Below, piece after piece: positions 23,189-33,401 of a DNA stretch of 64,000 nt. A program made the position numbers and the translations under genes. The DNA lies in assembly GCF_001761485.1 (NCBI RefSeq), contig NC_090774.1, forward strand, positions 3,162,001 through 3,226,000, written 5' to 3'. This DNA is from Yarrowia lipolytica. Lineage: Eukaryota > Ascomycota > Dipodascomycetes > Dipodascales. The notes under the pieces are model-generated. The model searched no databases and had not been told where the DNA came from. It saw only the letters and a list, made by a program, of their open reading frames with translations. Each line of letters opens with the position of its first letter. Position 1 is the first letter of the stretch.

Positions 23189-24511
23189 TTACCACTCCCA
23201 TTGCCATTCCATCCGGTAGTATGACTCGTCGGTGCTCAACACATGCTGCAGAAGATCAACCATAATTCTTCCGTTAAGTCTAATGAGACTCTCTCGCTTG
23301 TCGAGCAGCTTGCGTTGACGGAAACGTAGCTGTTGCTCGAGAACCTCGGGGCTGGGGGTCTCGGTAACTAGCCGGTGGATAGCATCAATGTCAGTCTCGC
23401 CCTCTTCAGCAAACCACACCTCGTTTTCAGACAGGTAAGTGTATGCATCAAGCAGTTTCTGGCTTCCCACCAAAGGAACCCCTGCGATAATGGAAGCAGG
23501 GACAGAAGAAGAGGCTTTCTTGGAGTAGTAGTCATTGGATGCAAAGGCAGGGACAATGGCAAGACCCTCGCTCATGTGACCATAAAAGTCTGTGAAAGAC
23601 AGGTCTGTCATGAATTCGACCTTGGACTTGATCTGCTCAGGGACCTCAGGTGGGATGCCATGACCAACAAGATACATTTTGACTGAAGACATGCTGTCAA
23701 CGATCTTTGCAAGTTGACTAAATAATAACTTGTAGTCTCGTCGCTTGGAATCAAAGTCTCCTTGTAGATTGAGTCCCAGGACTGGCATGGGCGACTTGTG
23801 GGGTCGGGTGGGGGCTCTGAAAACAGGAGTAAAGACCTTCGTACGGAGCTTTTCCTGGTGCTCGGGACTCCAGGTAGCAGCAGATTCGTTCTTAAGGTTC
23901 TGGTTGACGTGCTCAGATAGAGTGACAAAGGTGACTTGATTCTTTTCGATCCAAGGAGACAGTCGCTCGTAGTGACCGTAGTCGCTGTTGGCGAGCCATC
24001 TGTCGGCGTGATGAACTACACAGACAAGAGAGACTCCCTGGGCGAGCCATTCGTTGAACACTGCAGAGTGCTCTTTAGAGTCGTGCTCACAGGTGATAGA
24101 GAGAACGACATCTGGTCGGCCCACGCGCGTCTTGTACTCCTTCAGTTTGTTGCTATGCACGTACTTGGCCACGTTGGTGTGGTTACCAATGGTCGACTTC
24201 ATGATAGGACCCATCTGAAATCGCACCAGCTTGAAGAAGGGATAGATGAACGCAGAAGACTTGGAGGTAGTCTCGACGAGCGAGGTCAGAAATGCGGTAG
24301 TGACCTCCTCGTGACTTCCTCCGGATTCCAGCAGAATCACCTTGGAGGGCTTTCCACTTGCCGGTCGATACACCGCTTTGTTACCCGTCGTGTAGCGGTA
24401 TAGGTTGAGCTTGTCGATGTGCCCTGTCGAGTGAATAGTGTAGAGAACGATGCCGCAGAGTGCTAAGAAGCACGCAATAACAGGGAGTCGCAAAAACCGT
24501 CTTGGTATCAT
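23189..24511 (-). CDS. type II membrane glycosyltransferase-like protein
   Basis: A 440-residue protein with a short basic cytosolic N-terminus and one membrane anchor at about residues 9-27 (PVIACFLALCGIVLYTIHS), giving a lumenal C-terminal domain with NxS/T sites. The lumenal part alternates beta-like and helical segments (KVILLESGGSHEEVTTAFL; MPVLGLNLQGDFDSKRRDY; VPASIIAGVPLVGSQKLLDA) in the manner of a GT-B fold, with the last quarter resembling the sugar-nucleotide half. I do not recognise the specific family; a Golgi or ER protein of fungal type is likely. No signal of secretion beyond the anchor. The ATG at 24511 (MIPRRFLRL) is the only sensible start. Confidence 0.65.
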   Translation of the reverse strand: MIPRRFLRLPVIACFLALCGIVLYTIHSTGHIDKLNLYRYTTGNKAVYRPASGKPSKVILLESGGSHEEVTTAFLTSLVETTSKSSAFIYPFFKLVRFQMGPIMKSTIGNHTNVAKYVHSNKLKEYKTRVGRPDVVLSITCEHDSKEHSAVFNEWLAQGVSLVCVVHHADRWLANSDYGHYERLSPWIEKNQVTFVTLSEHVNQNLKNESAATWSPEHQEKLRTKVFTPVFRAPTRPHKSPMPVLGLNLQGDFDSKRRDYKLLFSQLAKIVDSMSSVKMYLVGHGIPPEVPEQIKSKVEFMTDLSFTDFYGHMSEGLAIVPAFASNDYYSKKASSSVPASIIAGVPLVGSQKLLDAYTYLSENEVWFAEEGETDIDAIHRLVTETPSPEVLEQQLRFRQRKLLDKRESLIRLNGRIMVDLLQHVLSTDESYYRMEWQWEW

Positions 24512-26453
24512 TGAATGCTCTTGTGTGTTTGTGTGGCGAAGTTGATGTTCAAGTCAAGACAGTTGGGCGAAGAAAGCTCGGCAGCAGCATGGTGTCTCGT
24601 TGGTGTCTTTTGACGTGCTTGTTCCTGTATCCGAAACAGTCTCTGCTGTATGTGTTGTTCCCGTTAGAGTTAATATCTATCTCTGTATGTAAAGATCTTC
24701 TGATCGCCAGGTCGACTCCTTCTGTCTTTCGTGTGGGGATGGTGCTGACGACTCTGCTACTGTCTAGGGTGCAACCATTGCGTTCTTGATTCCCTCGTCA
24801 CCCGTCCTGCAAATTTCTCAACTGTAACTACAAATTGCATGCCGCATTCATTTGAGAAGCCCGTGGTATTCGTATGCAACAAGGTTCAGCTGACTGACAT
24901 TTATTTTTGAGGTATTGGAAGCTGACCAAGGCAGTTTAAGGGGGACGCTGAAAGGCTGCAGTGGCAGCGGTATCCAGTCCATCGTCTTCGCCAACAGCTA
25001 TATGGTCGATTTCCCGCTTTACAGACGTTTTAAACCACTCTTCGTGTTTATTTTGTAGGTTAATTCAGATTGCACGTTGCAGCATACCCTGATCCGGCAA
25101 GCGAAAAAATGCAAGCCTTGCCTTGATACAAGTATTCGTAGGTCTCCTTTGCGACTGCGATAACGATAGTTCAAAAGCCACAAATAACTACAAGTAGTGT
25201 TCTTATAATGATTGAGGGTTAAACTGGAAAATAAAACTTTGTTCAGTACAATAGACACAAATATCCATCACTACTCTCCTTATCTCTACTACCCATACTC
25301 GTATTCCTCAGCTTCACAATATTCGCCTGTCTCTGGGACGACCCACTTCCCATGTCTTTGTTCGCCATCAACGCACAAACCTAAAGGCACAGCCCCAGGT
25401 GCAGAATTGCATATTAGGAAGTCACCTATAAATGAAACAAGGTGAGGAGGAGCTATATCTATGGTAGGTACAGTAGGTACTGTACAGTATGTTCTTGTAC
25501 TCGTACTTGTGATGTACGATACTTAGGACCATGTTTGAACTACCCGTTTAAGAAGCAGTACCTCGTAGAAAGCACCTTCAACCGAAGTACTTTGCTTCAC
25601 AACACCTTGGGTGGACATACCCAAACAACCGCGATTAATAATTAAAGTGTGGAGATTCATCCCATTTACGTCACATGTATATCGTGGAAGTCATGGTCGG
25701 CCCACTGTACAGTTGTGGGAAAGTGAACAGTACGGAAAGAAACTGGGGTGTGAGAGTGTTGCGATTTAAGGCCTGGGCCAAGCGTTCAAAAAAGGGGGAG
25801 TCAGATACCCGGCATAATATACGTTGTTTTTTTCTCGCTTGCGCAGTAGGTGTATATGCATAATAGGTGAAATATTATATGAAGGAGCATGCGAGCAGTC
25901 AGGGGAACAATGGGTTCATAAGCACCAAAGCGGCACGTGCCTATGGGGTGGTGGGGTTGAACACCGAAGTTGAAATTTCGTGCGTGCGAAGCAATGAAGA
26001 GACCGGGTGTATCTATATACAACTAGTGGGCTTCATGTTAGATAGCTCTGCAGCTGAAATCATTGCTGAAGTTTTTGACAAGTGCAGGTACAGCATGTAC
26101 ACTGTTATTACTGGTACACCCATACATTGTAAAATACTTCCAGTACTTAGAAGACTTAAAAAACTATTCGACATTGTTCTCAAGGCAAGTGTTCAGGACA
26201 AAGCTGTTTGCAGAAGACAATAGATACATCAATTAGTCCAAGCACTAGCCACGGAGGACAGTTGAGTCGAATACTGGTGCTCTTGTGACACTTACCGCCT
26301 AAATTACTACCCACGTATAAACTGCCATTTCCAAGGGCGAATAATTTGGCATTCGGGCCAGATATCGACTACACAACCCCTAATCCTTCCAATCCTCCCC
26401 CTCTACTTGCACTTGTACTCCAATGCCATAAATCGTCATCTATAATGCATCCA
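24512..26453. other. intergenic 1.9 kb, no gene seen
   Basis: It contains many TACAAGTA/TACTGTA-type motifs at 25130-25200 and 25470-25510 and a perfect palindrome GGCACGTGCC near 25934. A 118-codon frame at 25867-26223 has no recognisable domain and ordinary AT-rich codon use. Confidence 0.6.
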
Positions 26454-27140
26454 TCAGCTCTTTCGGAAGTAGTTAGTGTAGTACCATTGGAGCTCAGCAA
26501 TACTCTCCTCAATGTCGCTTCGAGCGGTATGAGCGCTCACTTTTCGAGGTACCTTTCTGGACATCTTAGGGTTATGACGCTTCATGGCCTCCTTGATGGA
26601 AGACACGTCCAGAATCCGATAATGTAAATGCTCGTCAATCTTGGGCATGTCCTTGGCCAGAAAGACTCGATCCTGATGCACAGAGTTTCCGGCAAGCACA
26701 CCGGCCCCTTTTCGAGGAACAAATCGCTTGATATAAGCCAACAGCTCCTCTTCCACTTCAGTCATAGTCTTGGTGCTCTCAATGCACTTTTGTGTGAGTC
26801 CGCTCTGGCCGTGGTGCTCCACACACCAAGCACTCATGGCGTCGAGCTTTTCCTTAGGACAGTGGATCACAGCCTCATAGCCTTTGGGGTCAATGACCTG
26901 GAGGTTATCGTCGGTGAGCAGACAGCAGATTTCGATGATCTGATCGTTCTTGTGATCCAGACCTGTCATTTCACAGTCGATCCAAACAAGGGGGGGCTCC
27001 ATTTTTACAGGTGGTGCTTGGAACCAGTAGGTGAGTGATTTGGTGAAGAGTAGCCTCTGGGGAGTTAGCACAAGCTTCTTCAGTGGTAGAGGCCGTTTCC
27101 GAAGCGATCTGTAGACAAACCGCGATATCTGGGGCGACAT
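26454..27140 (-). CDS. REX2: oligoribonuclease, mitochondrial 3'-5' exonuclease
   Basis: A 228-residue DEDDh exonuclease. All catalytic residues are seen: Asp and Glu in WIDCEMTGLD (about residues 54-57), Asp in HQDRVFLAKDMP, and His/Asp in HTARSDIEESI. A basic N-terminal extension rich in Arg/Lys/Leu (about residues 1-45) looks like a mitochondrial targeting sequence, as in yeast Rex2 and human REXO2. The enzyme degrades di- and short oligoribonucleotides in mitochondria, ending RNA turnover. The internal Met at about residue 47 (MEPPLVWIDCEM) could serve as a start for a non-mitochondrial form; that is speculation. Confidence 0.92.
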   Translation of the reverse strand: MSPQISRFVYRSLRKRPLPLKKLVLTPQRLLFTKSLTYWFQAPPVKMEPPLVWIDCEMTGLDHKNDQIIEICCLLTDDNLQVIDPKGYEAVIHCPKEKLDAMSAWCVEHHGQSGLTQKCIESTKTMTEVEEELLAYIKRFVPRKGAGVLAGNSVHQDRVFLAKDMPKIDEHLHYRILDVSSIKEAMKRHNPKMSRKVPRKVSAHTARSDIEESIAELQWYYTNYFRKS

Positions 27141-27759
27141 GAAGTTTCCGCAGACAAGGTTACACTGCAGGAAATGCGTCTAGGAATCTGGAAGGTGCAA
27201 GTTCCCCCCTCCTCCATTTGGACTCCAGGTTCAATCCCTGTTGTCTTCATGTTGTTTTGGAACGACAAAAACGCGTCCCAACTATTTTGCTGAAATCGCC
27301 CTATTCAACGGAAAGTCAATATTTCTCGACCGATCATTTCGGACCACTCGAAACGCGCGACGCTCACATAAGCTTCACGTACCATCTCTAAAAGTCTGGC
27401 TTCCTCTGGGCTGACTAAACAACAGATGAAAATGCTCCCAAATTGGGCTGATTAAGGTTTTAATGCGACTGAAAAGTCGGTCCAGAAAGCTCTGAACTAC
27501 TTGTATTGAGTGACCATTTGCATGCTTTCCACTGCTTTTTCGTGCGGTGTACACTATCTACTTGTAGTGTGACTGTTGTTGGGTCCTGGTGCCTCAGACT
27601 TTTATTGTGCGTCTCCAGTGTAATCGCGAAACGCCAAACAGTCGCCCCACGTTAAGGTTTATGACGCCCGGGTAACCCGCGTAGCCTAATCCGGCATTGA
27701 CCAAACATAAGGGACGTGATCAGCACCTTTTGAACCACACATTCCGAAATACACACAAA
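27141..27759. other. divergent promoter region
   Basis: Spacer between REX2 (minus) and the beta-tubulin gene (plus). Motifs CTACTTGTATTGAG and CTACTTGTAGTGTGAC lie at about 27498 and 27558. A CCAGGTTCAATCCCTG at about 27227 looks like a tRNA T arm but no tRNA fold can be built around it. Confidence 0.6.
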
Positions 27760-29106
27760 ATGCGAGAAATCGTTTCCCTCCAATGCGGACAAGCCGGAAA
27801 CCAGGTCGCAACTGCCTTTTGGAACACAATCACCGAGGAACATTGTCTGGACGACGATGGGTTCTTTGTAGGCGACAACCGAGAGCAGAGTGACCGACTT
27901 GAGGTCTTCTTTTCCGAGGCTTCCAACAGAAAGTATGTACCTCGAGCTGTCGCTGTCGACCTCGAGCCTGCCACTCTAGACTCCATCAGATCTGGCAAAC
28001 AGGGCCATCTGTTCCGACCAGACAATCTAATTAGCGGACAGTCAGGAGCAGGCAACATTTGGGCAAAGGGATACTACACAGAAGGAGCTGAGTTGATGGA
28101 GACGGTAATGGACGCGGTGCGACGCGAGGCAGAGTCATGCGACGCCCTTCAGGGATTCCAGGTAACCCACTCTCTGGGAGGAGGAACCGGTTCAGGAATG
28201 GGCACTCTTTTGCTGTCGAAAATCAAGGAGGAATATCCCGAGCGCATGCTGGCCACGTACTCGGTTCTTCCCTCACCTAAGGTCTCCGAGACCGTCACTG
28301 AGCCCTATAATGCTGTGCTCTCTTTCCACCAGCTCGTTGAGCAGGCAGATGCTACCTTCTGTCTGGACAATGAAGCTCTGTACGATATCTCCACACGAAC
28401 TCTCAAGATTAAACAACCCCGGATCCAGGACCTCAACAACCTCATCTCCAAGGTCATGTCGGGCGTGACCACTTGTCTGCGATTCCCGGGCCAGCTGAAC
28501 GGAGACCTTCGAAAGATGGCTGTCAACCTGGTGCCCTTCCCCCGACTCCATTTCTTTACAGTCGGCTACGCTCCGCTTTTTTCGGCAGCCTCACAGTCGT
28601 TCCAGCAACTCGAGGTTCCCGAGCTGACCCAACAGCTCTTCAACCCCAACAATGTCATGGCTGCTTGTAATCTGTACAATGGCCGGTACTTGACGGTGTC
28701 CACCATTTTCCGAGGAAAGGTGTCGACCAAGGAGGTCGAGGACTCTATCCAGACCGCTCGAACCAAACACTCACCCTACTTCGTCGAGTGGATTCCCAAC
28801 AACATCCAGACGTCGGTCTGCAATGTGCCTCCCAAGGGGCTCAAGACCTCTGCTACTTTTGTGGCAAATTCCACTGCAGTGCAAGAGCTCTTTACCCGAA
28901 CCGCAAGCCAGTTTTCGGCTATGTTCCGACGAAAAGCTTTCATCCACTGGTACACTGCTGAAGGTATGGAACTGATGGAGTTCACCGAGGCCGAGTCCAA
29001 CCTGCACGATCTCATTGCTGAATATCAGCAATACCAGGAGGCTGGTGTGGATGACGATCTCGGATACGAAGAGGGAGAGTATGTTGAGGAGGAGTATCTG
29101 GAATAA
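27760..29106 (+). CDS. divergent beta-tubulin
   Basis: A 448-residue beta-tubulin by the MREI start, [12 protein letters not shown] nucleotide loop (about residues 140-151), the block [16 protein letters not shown] and the acidic C-terminal tail. It aligns to fungal beta-tubulins without gaps through residue 200 but is unusually divergent. At the N-terminus LQCGQAGNQ replaces LQTGQCGNQ, so Cys12 is Ala. The M-loop has [10 protein letters not shown] instead of PLTSRG. Residues 6, 167 and 198 are Ser, Tyr and Ala where benzimidazole-sensitive fungi have His, Phe and Glu. It has no intron, unlike most fungal beta-tubulin genes. It could be the only beta-tubulin or a specialised paralogue. Start ATG 27760 is set by the invariant MREI; the frame extends 21 codons further upstream. 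Confidence 0.93.
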   Translation: MREIVSLQCGQAGNQVATAFWNTITEEHCLDDDGFFVGDNREQSDRLEVFFSEASNRKYVPRAVAVDLEPATLDSIRSGKQGHLFRPDNLISGQSGAGNIWAKGYYTEGAELMETVMDAVRREAESCDALQGFQVTHSLGGGTGSGMGTLLLSKIKEEYPERMLATYSVLPSPKVSETVTEPYNAVLSFHQLVEQADATFCLDNEALYDISTRTLKIKQPRIQDLNNLISKVMSGVTTCLRFPGQLNGDLRKMAVNLVPFPRLHFFTVGYAPLFSAASQSFQQLEVPELTQQLFNPNNVMAACNLYNGRYLTVSTIFRGKVSTKEVEDSIQTARTKHSPYFVEWIPNNIQTSVCNVPPKGLKTSATFVANSTAVQELFTRTASQFSAMFRRKAFIHWYTAEGMELMEFTEAESNLHDLIAEYQQYQEAGVDDDLGYEEGEYVEEEYLE

Positions 29107-29959
29107 TTCTGCAGACTATCCCTCTGCATTTTGTATAGCTAATGTAATATTTATGACTATCTCAGAGATTGTACAATGCGTGATGTGTGATATATAATAA
29201 TATAGCTTATAGCAGATTGAGCCGCTGAGCTTCTCTACCAATTGTGAGATCGTCTACAAGTAGCTACTTGTATTACAAGGAAACACAGTAAAAATTCCAA
29301 CACGTGTTTCTTTGCGATACCAAGTCAGTATCCATGGTTATACGTACAAAACAGGAACATTGGCGAAGTGTTACTGTGTTACCACAAGTTGAACGCACAC
29401 CAGACGACTCTAAATTAATTTAATGGGATACAATGATATTATCTTTTATTATACCAGCCCCAGCAAATATTCTGCAGTATGTAATGATAGCTCGTGAATT
29501 CATCTTACTAACTGCAGCTTAATTATACCTGCTTTTTGCCATCCTATATTGTAGCAGCGACCTGTTTCGTTACTATTTCTGTAGGCGCAATATGAAATCT
29601 CGTATGCCGAACCGAAGGAAGAAGCCACCATGCAGATTGACTGCAGGTAAGCCGCTCTTACCTATAAGATGATAGTCATGAGGGGAGTGCCGAATGCACG
29701 ATACTGTAACCTCTTTCGTCTCCATCCATATATAATCAATCTACAGAAAGTAATTGTATTTATAATTTCTTGGTACATGTGACAACAGCCTCCGACGCCA
29801 CTACTCGTAGCCCAGGATCTATAGTTAACTCATTTTCCACTCGAAAATCTAAATCCCAAGGTGGATCTTTAACACCTGGCACCAAAACCCTATCCACGCA
29901 TCACGCGTACTTACATATCGCATAATCAATCTTACTCACACAACACACTCGCTCTCACG
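29107..29959. other. intergenic, no gene seen
   Basis: Beta-tubulin 3' region and the promoter of the SLC33-type gene. CTACAAGTAGCTACTTGTATTACAAGG near 29253 is an inverted pair of the recurrent motif. Confidence 0.6.
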
Positions 29960-31603
29960 ATGGACAAAAACATCGAAATGATGCACCGGAAACGGGCCAA
30001 GGATGTTGATCAGGGCCTCCCTGTGTCAGCATCCAATTGGGCGGAGGTAGCTACCGACGAAATTGGCGAAGTCGCAGCTCAAAACTACACCTCTACTACA
30101 CACGACCGAAAGACGCTATCCTTCTCTCAGTTGACACCTAAGGATCGCCAGCGATTTCTTGTTCTCGTGCTGCTCTATCTGCTCCAGGGTATCCCTCTTG
30201 GTCTCGCTATGGGTAGTGTTCCCTATCTGCTGAAGGAACATCTGTCTTATGGTGAAATCGGAATCTTCTCCCTAGCCTCCTACCCCTACTCGCTAAAGTT
30301 GCTGTGGAGTCCAATTGTCGATGCCTGCTACAACAAGTCGTTTGGACGGAGAAAGTCGTGGATTGTACCAATCCAGGCTGTCTCTGGACTCGTGCTGATC
30401 TGGCTGGGGACCTTCATTGAGAAACTCATTATGGGAGGGATCAATGAACCTGGGTCCCAGCCCGTGGAAAAGAACTTGTTCAGAATCACACTCTTCTTCC
30501 TTCTGCTGGTGTTCCTTTGTGCCACCCAAGATATTGCTGTGGACGGATGGGCTCTGACTCTGTTGTCGAAGGAGGCTCTTTCCTACGCTTCTACTGCCCA
30601 GACTATCGGTCTCAACACTGGCTATTTTACCTCTTTCACTGTGTTTCTGGCTTTCAATGGTCCTGATCTAGCCAACAAGTACTGGCGATCTGTGCCCTCA
30701 GCTGACCCTCCCATCTCTCTGTCTGGATACCTCACTCTCTGGGGACTCATCTACCTGGCTGTGACAGTTTGTGTCGCCCTTTTCCAGAAGGAAGACCGAG
30801 AAAAGCACGACGACGACTCCCTAGTTACGATCTACCGGACCATGATGAAGGTGCTCAAGCTTCCCAACATCCAGATCTTTATTCTTGTCCATTTTCTGTC
30901 AAAGATTGGTTTCCAGGCCAACGAGGCAGTCACCAACTTGAAGTTGCTCGAGAAGGGATTCTCCAAGGGCGAGCTCGCATTGACGGTTCTTATCGACTTC
31001 CCCTTTCAAATTATCTTTGGGTACTACGGAGGCAAGTGGTCCACTGGTAAAGAACCCCTCAAGCCCTGGATGATGGCATTTGTAGGCCGTCTGGGATGTG
31101 GAGTACTTGCCATGCTCGTGGTCTACATGTTCCCTACTGAGCGAGCCAAGTCCGGAGAAGGTATTGGATTTGGATACTTCATGGTCGTCATCATCATGCA
31201 TGTTCTCAACTCCTTCCTCAGCACCATCCAGTTCATCTCTATTACTGCCTTCCATACCCAGATTGCTGACCCTGTCATCGGAGGCACCTACATGACCACC
31301 CTTAACACAATTTCCAACCTGGGCGGTCTCTGGCCAAAGATTATTGTTCTCAAGGCTGTCGACTGGTTCACATCCGCCACCTGTACACCCAAGGCTGGCA
31401 AGACCTTCGCTGCCTTCTCATGTGTGGCCAAGGAGGCCAAGAACATGTGTGAGCAGAGTGGAGGTATCTGCACCATCCAAACCGATGGCTACTACATCAC
31501 CTCGATGCTGTGCATCACCATTGGAGCCACGCTGTTCTTTGGATGGATTTACAAGAAAATGCGCTTCCTTGAGTCGCTCCCTATTTCAAGCTGGAGAGTT
31601 TGA
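29960..31603 (+). CDS. acetyl-CoA transporter family (SLC33A1/AT-1) protein
   Basis: A 547-residue polytopic protein of the AT-1 family within the major facilitator superfamily. After a soluble N-terminus of about 70 residues come 11-12 hydrophobic segments. Family signatures visible are LYLLQGIPLGLAMGSVPYLL, SYPYSLKLLWSPIVDACY, FGRRKSWIVPIQ, CATQDIAVDGWALTLL and GGTYMTTLNTISNLGGLWPK. Human SLC33A1 imports acetyl-CoA into the ER/Golgi lumen for acetylation of sialic acid and proteins. The yeast orthologue (YBR220C) is uncharacterised, so the substrate here is inferred from the family only. Length matches the family (about 550). Confidence 0.88.
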   Translation: MDKNIEMMHRKRAKDVDQGLPVSASNWAEVATDEIGEVAAQNYTSTTHDRKTLSFSQLTPKDRQRFLVLVLLYLLQGIPLGLAMGSVPYLLKEHLSYGEIGIFSLASYPYSLKLLWSPIVDACYNKSFGRRKSWIVPIQAVSGLVLIWLGTFIEKLIMGGINEPGSQPVEKNLFRITLFFLLLVFLCATQDIAVDGWALTLLSKEALSYASTAQTIGLNTGYFTSFTVFLAFNGPDLANKYWRSVPSADPPISLSGYLTLWGLIYLAVTVCVALFQKEDREKHDDDSLVTIYRTMMKVLKLPNIQIFILVHFLSKIGFQANEAVTNLKLLEKGFSKGELALTVLIDFPFQIIFGYYGGKWSTGKEPLKPWMMAFVGRLGCGVLAMLVVYMFPTERAKSGEGIGFGYFMVVIIMHVLNSFLSTIQFISITAFHTQIADPVIGGTYMTTLNTISNLGGLWPKIIVLKAVDWFTSATCTPKAGKTFAAFSCVAKEAKNMCEQSGGICTIQTDGYYITSMLCITIGATLFFGWIYKKMRFLESLPISSWRV

Positions 31604-31777
31604 GGCTGTATATAGATACATTAGACGAATAAAATATGAAAGATAAATGTTTGTACGAATAATTAGATATGCTTCAGTCACTTGTTGAATTGCGTTAAAT
31701 ACGTTAATCATACTCTACATAAGCTCCTATCCGTGCAATAATTACTGTATGTACCTACATGTTGTAGCTGGAGCGCT

Positions 31778-33401
31778 CTACTCCTCAATGTAGAGGGCGT
31801 CCTTGGCAGCCTTGACAACAATCTCGGGTGTGGGGAAGGCGAAGTTCTCAAGCTCAATGGCGTAAGGAGTGGGAACCTCAGCTCCGGTAACTCGCTGGAT
31901 GGGGGCATCAAGGTAATCCCAGGCCCAGGAGTCGTTGACGACACCACAGAGCTCGGAGCCCATGCCAAAGGCGGGGAAGCCAGCCTCGACAGAGACAAGT
32001 CGGTTAGTCTTCTTGATGGAGTTGAAAATGGTCTCAGTGTCGAGAGGCTTGACAGTTCGCAGGTTAATGACCTCGGCATCGACGTTGTGGTGCTTCTTGA
32101 GGAGGTCGGCGGCCTTGAGGGCGGTCTCGACGTTTCGGGAGTGACCGACAAGAGTGATATCCTTACCCTCTCGCTCAATCTTGGCCTTTCCAAGGGGCAG
32201 AACGAAGTCGGGGGACATGGCCTCCTCAGACATGGGGAAAGACTCTCCGTACATGATCTCGTTCTCGAGGAAAACAGTCACGTTGGGGTCTCGGATGGCG
32301 GCCTTGAGCAGACCCTTGGCATCCTCAGAGCTGTAGGGAGAGACGACCTTGAGACCGGGAATCTGGCCGTACCACCCGGTGAAATCCTGAGAGTGTTGGG
32401 CAGCAACACCAGCGGCGGCACCGTTAGGACCTCGGAAGGTGACATTGCACTGCTGGGTACCTCCGGACATGTAGTAGGTCTTGGCACCGGAATTGATGAT
32501 CTGATCAATGGCCTGCATGGCGAAGTTCCAGGTCATGAACTCGCAGACGGGGGTGAGACCGGCCAGGGCGGCACCGACACAAACACCGGCGAAACCCATC
32601 TCGGTGATAGGGGTGTCAACCACTCGCTTCTCGCCGAACTTGTCGAGAAGGCCCTTGGTGACCTTGTAGGCACCGTTGTACTGGCCGACCTCCTCACCCA
32701 TGATGAAAACATTATCGTTTCGGTCCATCTCCTCTCGCAGTGCGGTGTTGAGGGCGTCTCTGACAGTCATCTAGGTTAGTACGTTGTTTTGGGTGTTGTC
32801 ATGTTGATGTTGTTGGAAGTGTACAGAGCATTGTACAATTGCGACATAGCAGGAACGCAATCAACGGCTGAATCGCCGAATCGCTATTTCACAATTGGCA
32901 CCTACAGCTTTGATAACTCCGGCAGCTCCAGACACGGAGTGCAGTTACAGCATGAGGCTGAATGTCCGCGTCACAATGATGATAAAATGGGTGCGTTTCA
33001 GGAGTTGCTGAAAATTTGACTGGTGGCAAATATCACTGAAAGCTCGTCACTCCATTGTGATCTCTCTCGCTATAACCGTGTTTGCTTCTTCTGCCATGTC
33101 TTAAGTCCGAAAAGCACTGTTTGCTGTTGATGAACACCCGTTACACAACGCTCGAGTTGCCCCATTCAGGGCGCATCGCGAAGCCGCAAGCGCACGGCCG
33201 TCGTGTATATATCGTGTCGTTCACACAAAAAATACTCACGTTAGTGGCGCCGCCTTCGGTTGAGGCAGCTCGGGTCTGGCCCATCATTCGGATGGCAGCC
33301 TGCTGGCCAGCAGTGGGCAGCAGAATCTGCTTGGAGGCGGGCTTGAGAACAGAGGTCTTGGCGGTGGCGGCCAGACGGTTCAATTGCTTGATGGCAGACA
33401 T
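31778..33401 (-). CDS. PDB1: pyruvate dehydrogenase E1 beta subunit (one intron)
   Basis: Two exons give 384 residues. Exon 1 is 33401-33240 (54 codons), a mitochondrial presequence rich in Ala, Lys, Arg and Gln. Exon 2 is 32770-31778 (330 codons). The intron (33239-32771, 469 nt) starts GTGAGT and ends TACTAACCTAG. Exon 2 carries the E1-beta core: [51 protein letters not shown] and a C-terminal transketolase-like domain ([20 protein letters not shown]). The heterotetramer with E1-alpha decarboxylates pyruvate with thiamine diphosphate in the matrix, feeding acetyl-CoA to the TCA cycle and, via citrate, to lipid synthesis. Exon 2 itself begins with an in-frame ATG, so a form without the presequence is conceivable. 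Confidence 0.95.

Noticed and set aside
25867-26223. A 118-codon open frame between the type II membrane protein gene and REX2
   Set aside because: AT-rich, no codon bias like neighbours, no domain, and no convincing start context.
27200-27260. tRNA-like T arm (CCAGGTTCAATCCCTG) upstream of the beta-tubulin gene
   Set aside because: No matching acceptor stem or A box at the right distance.
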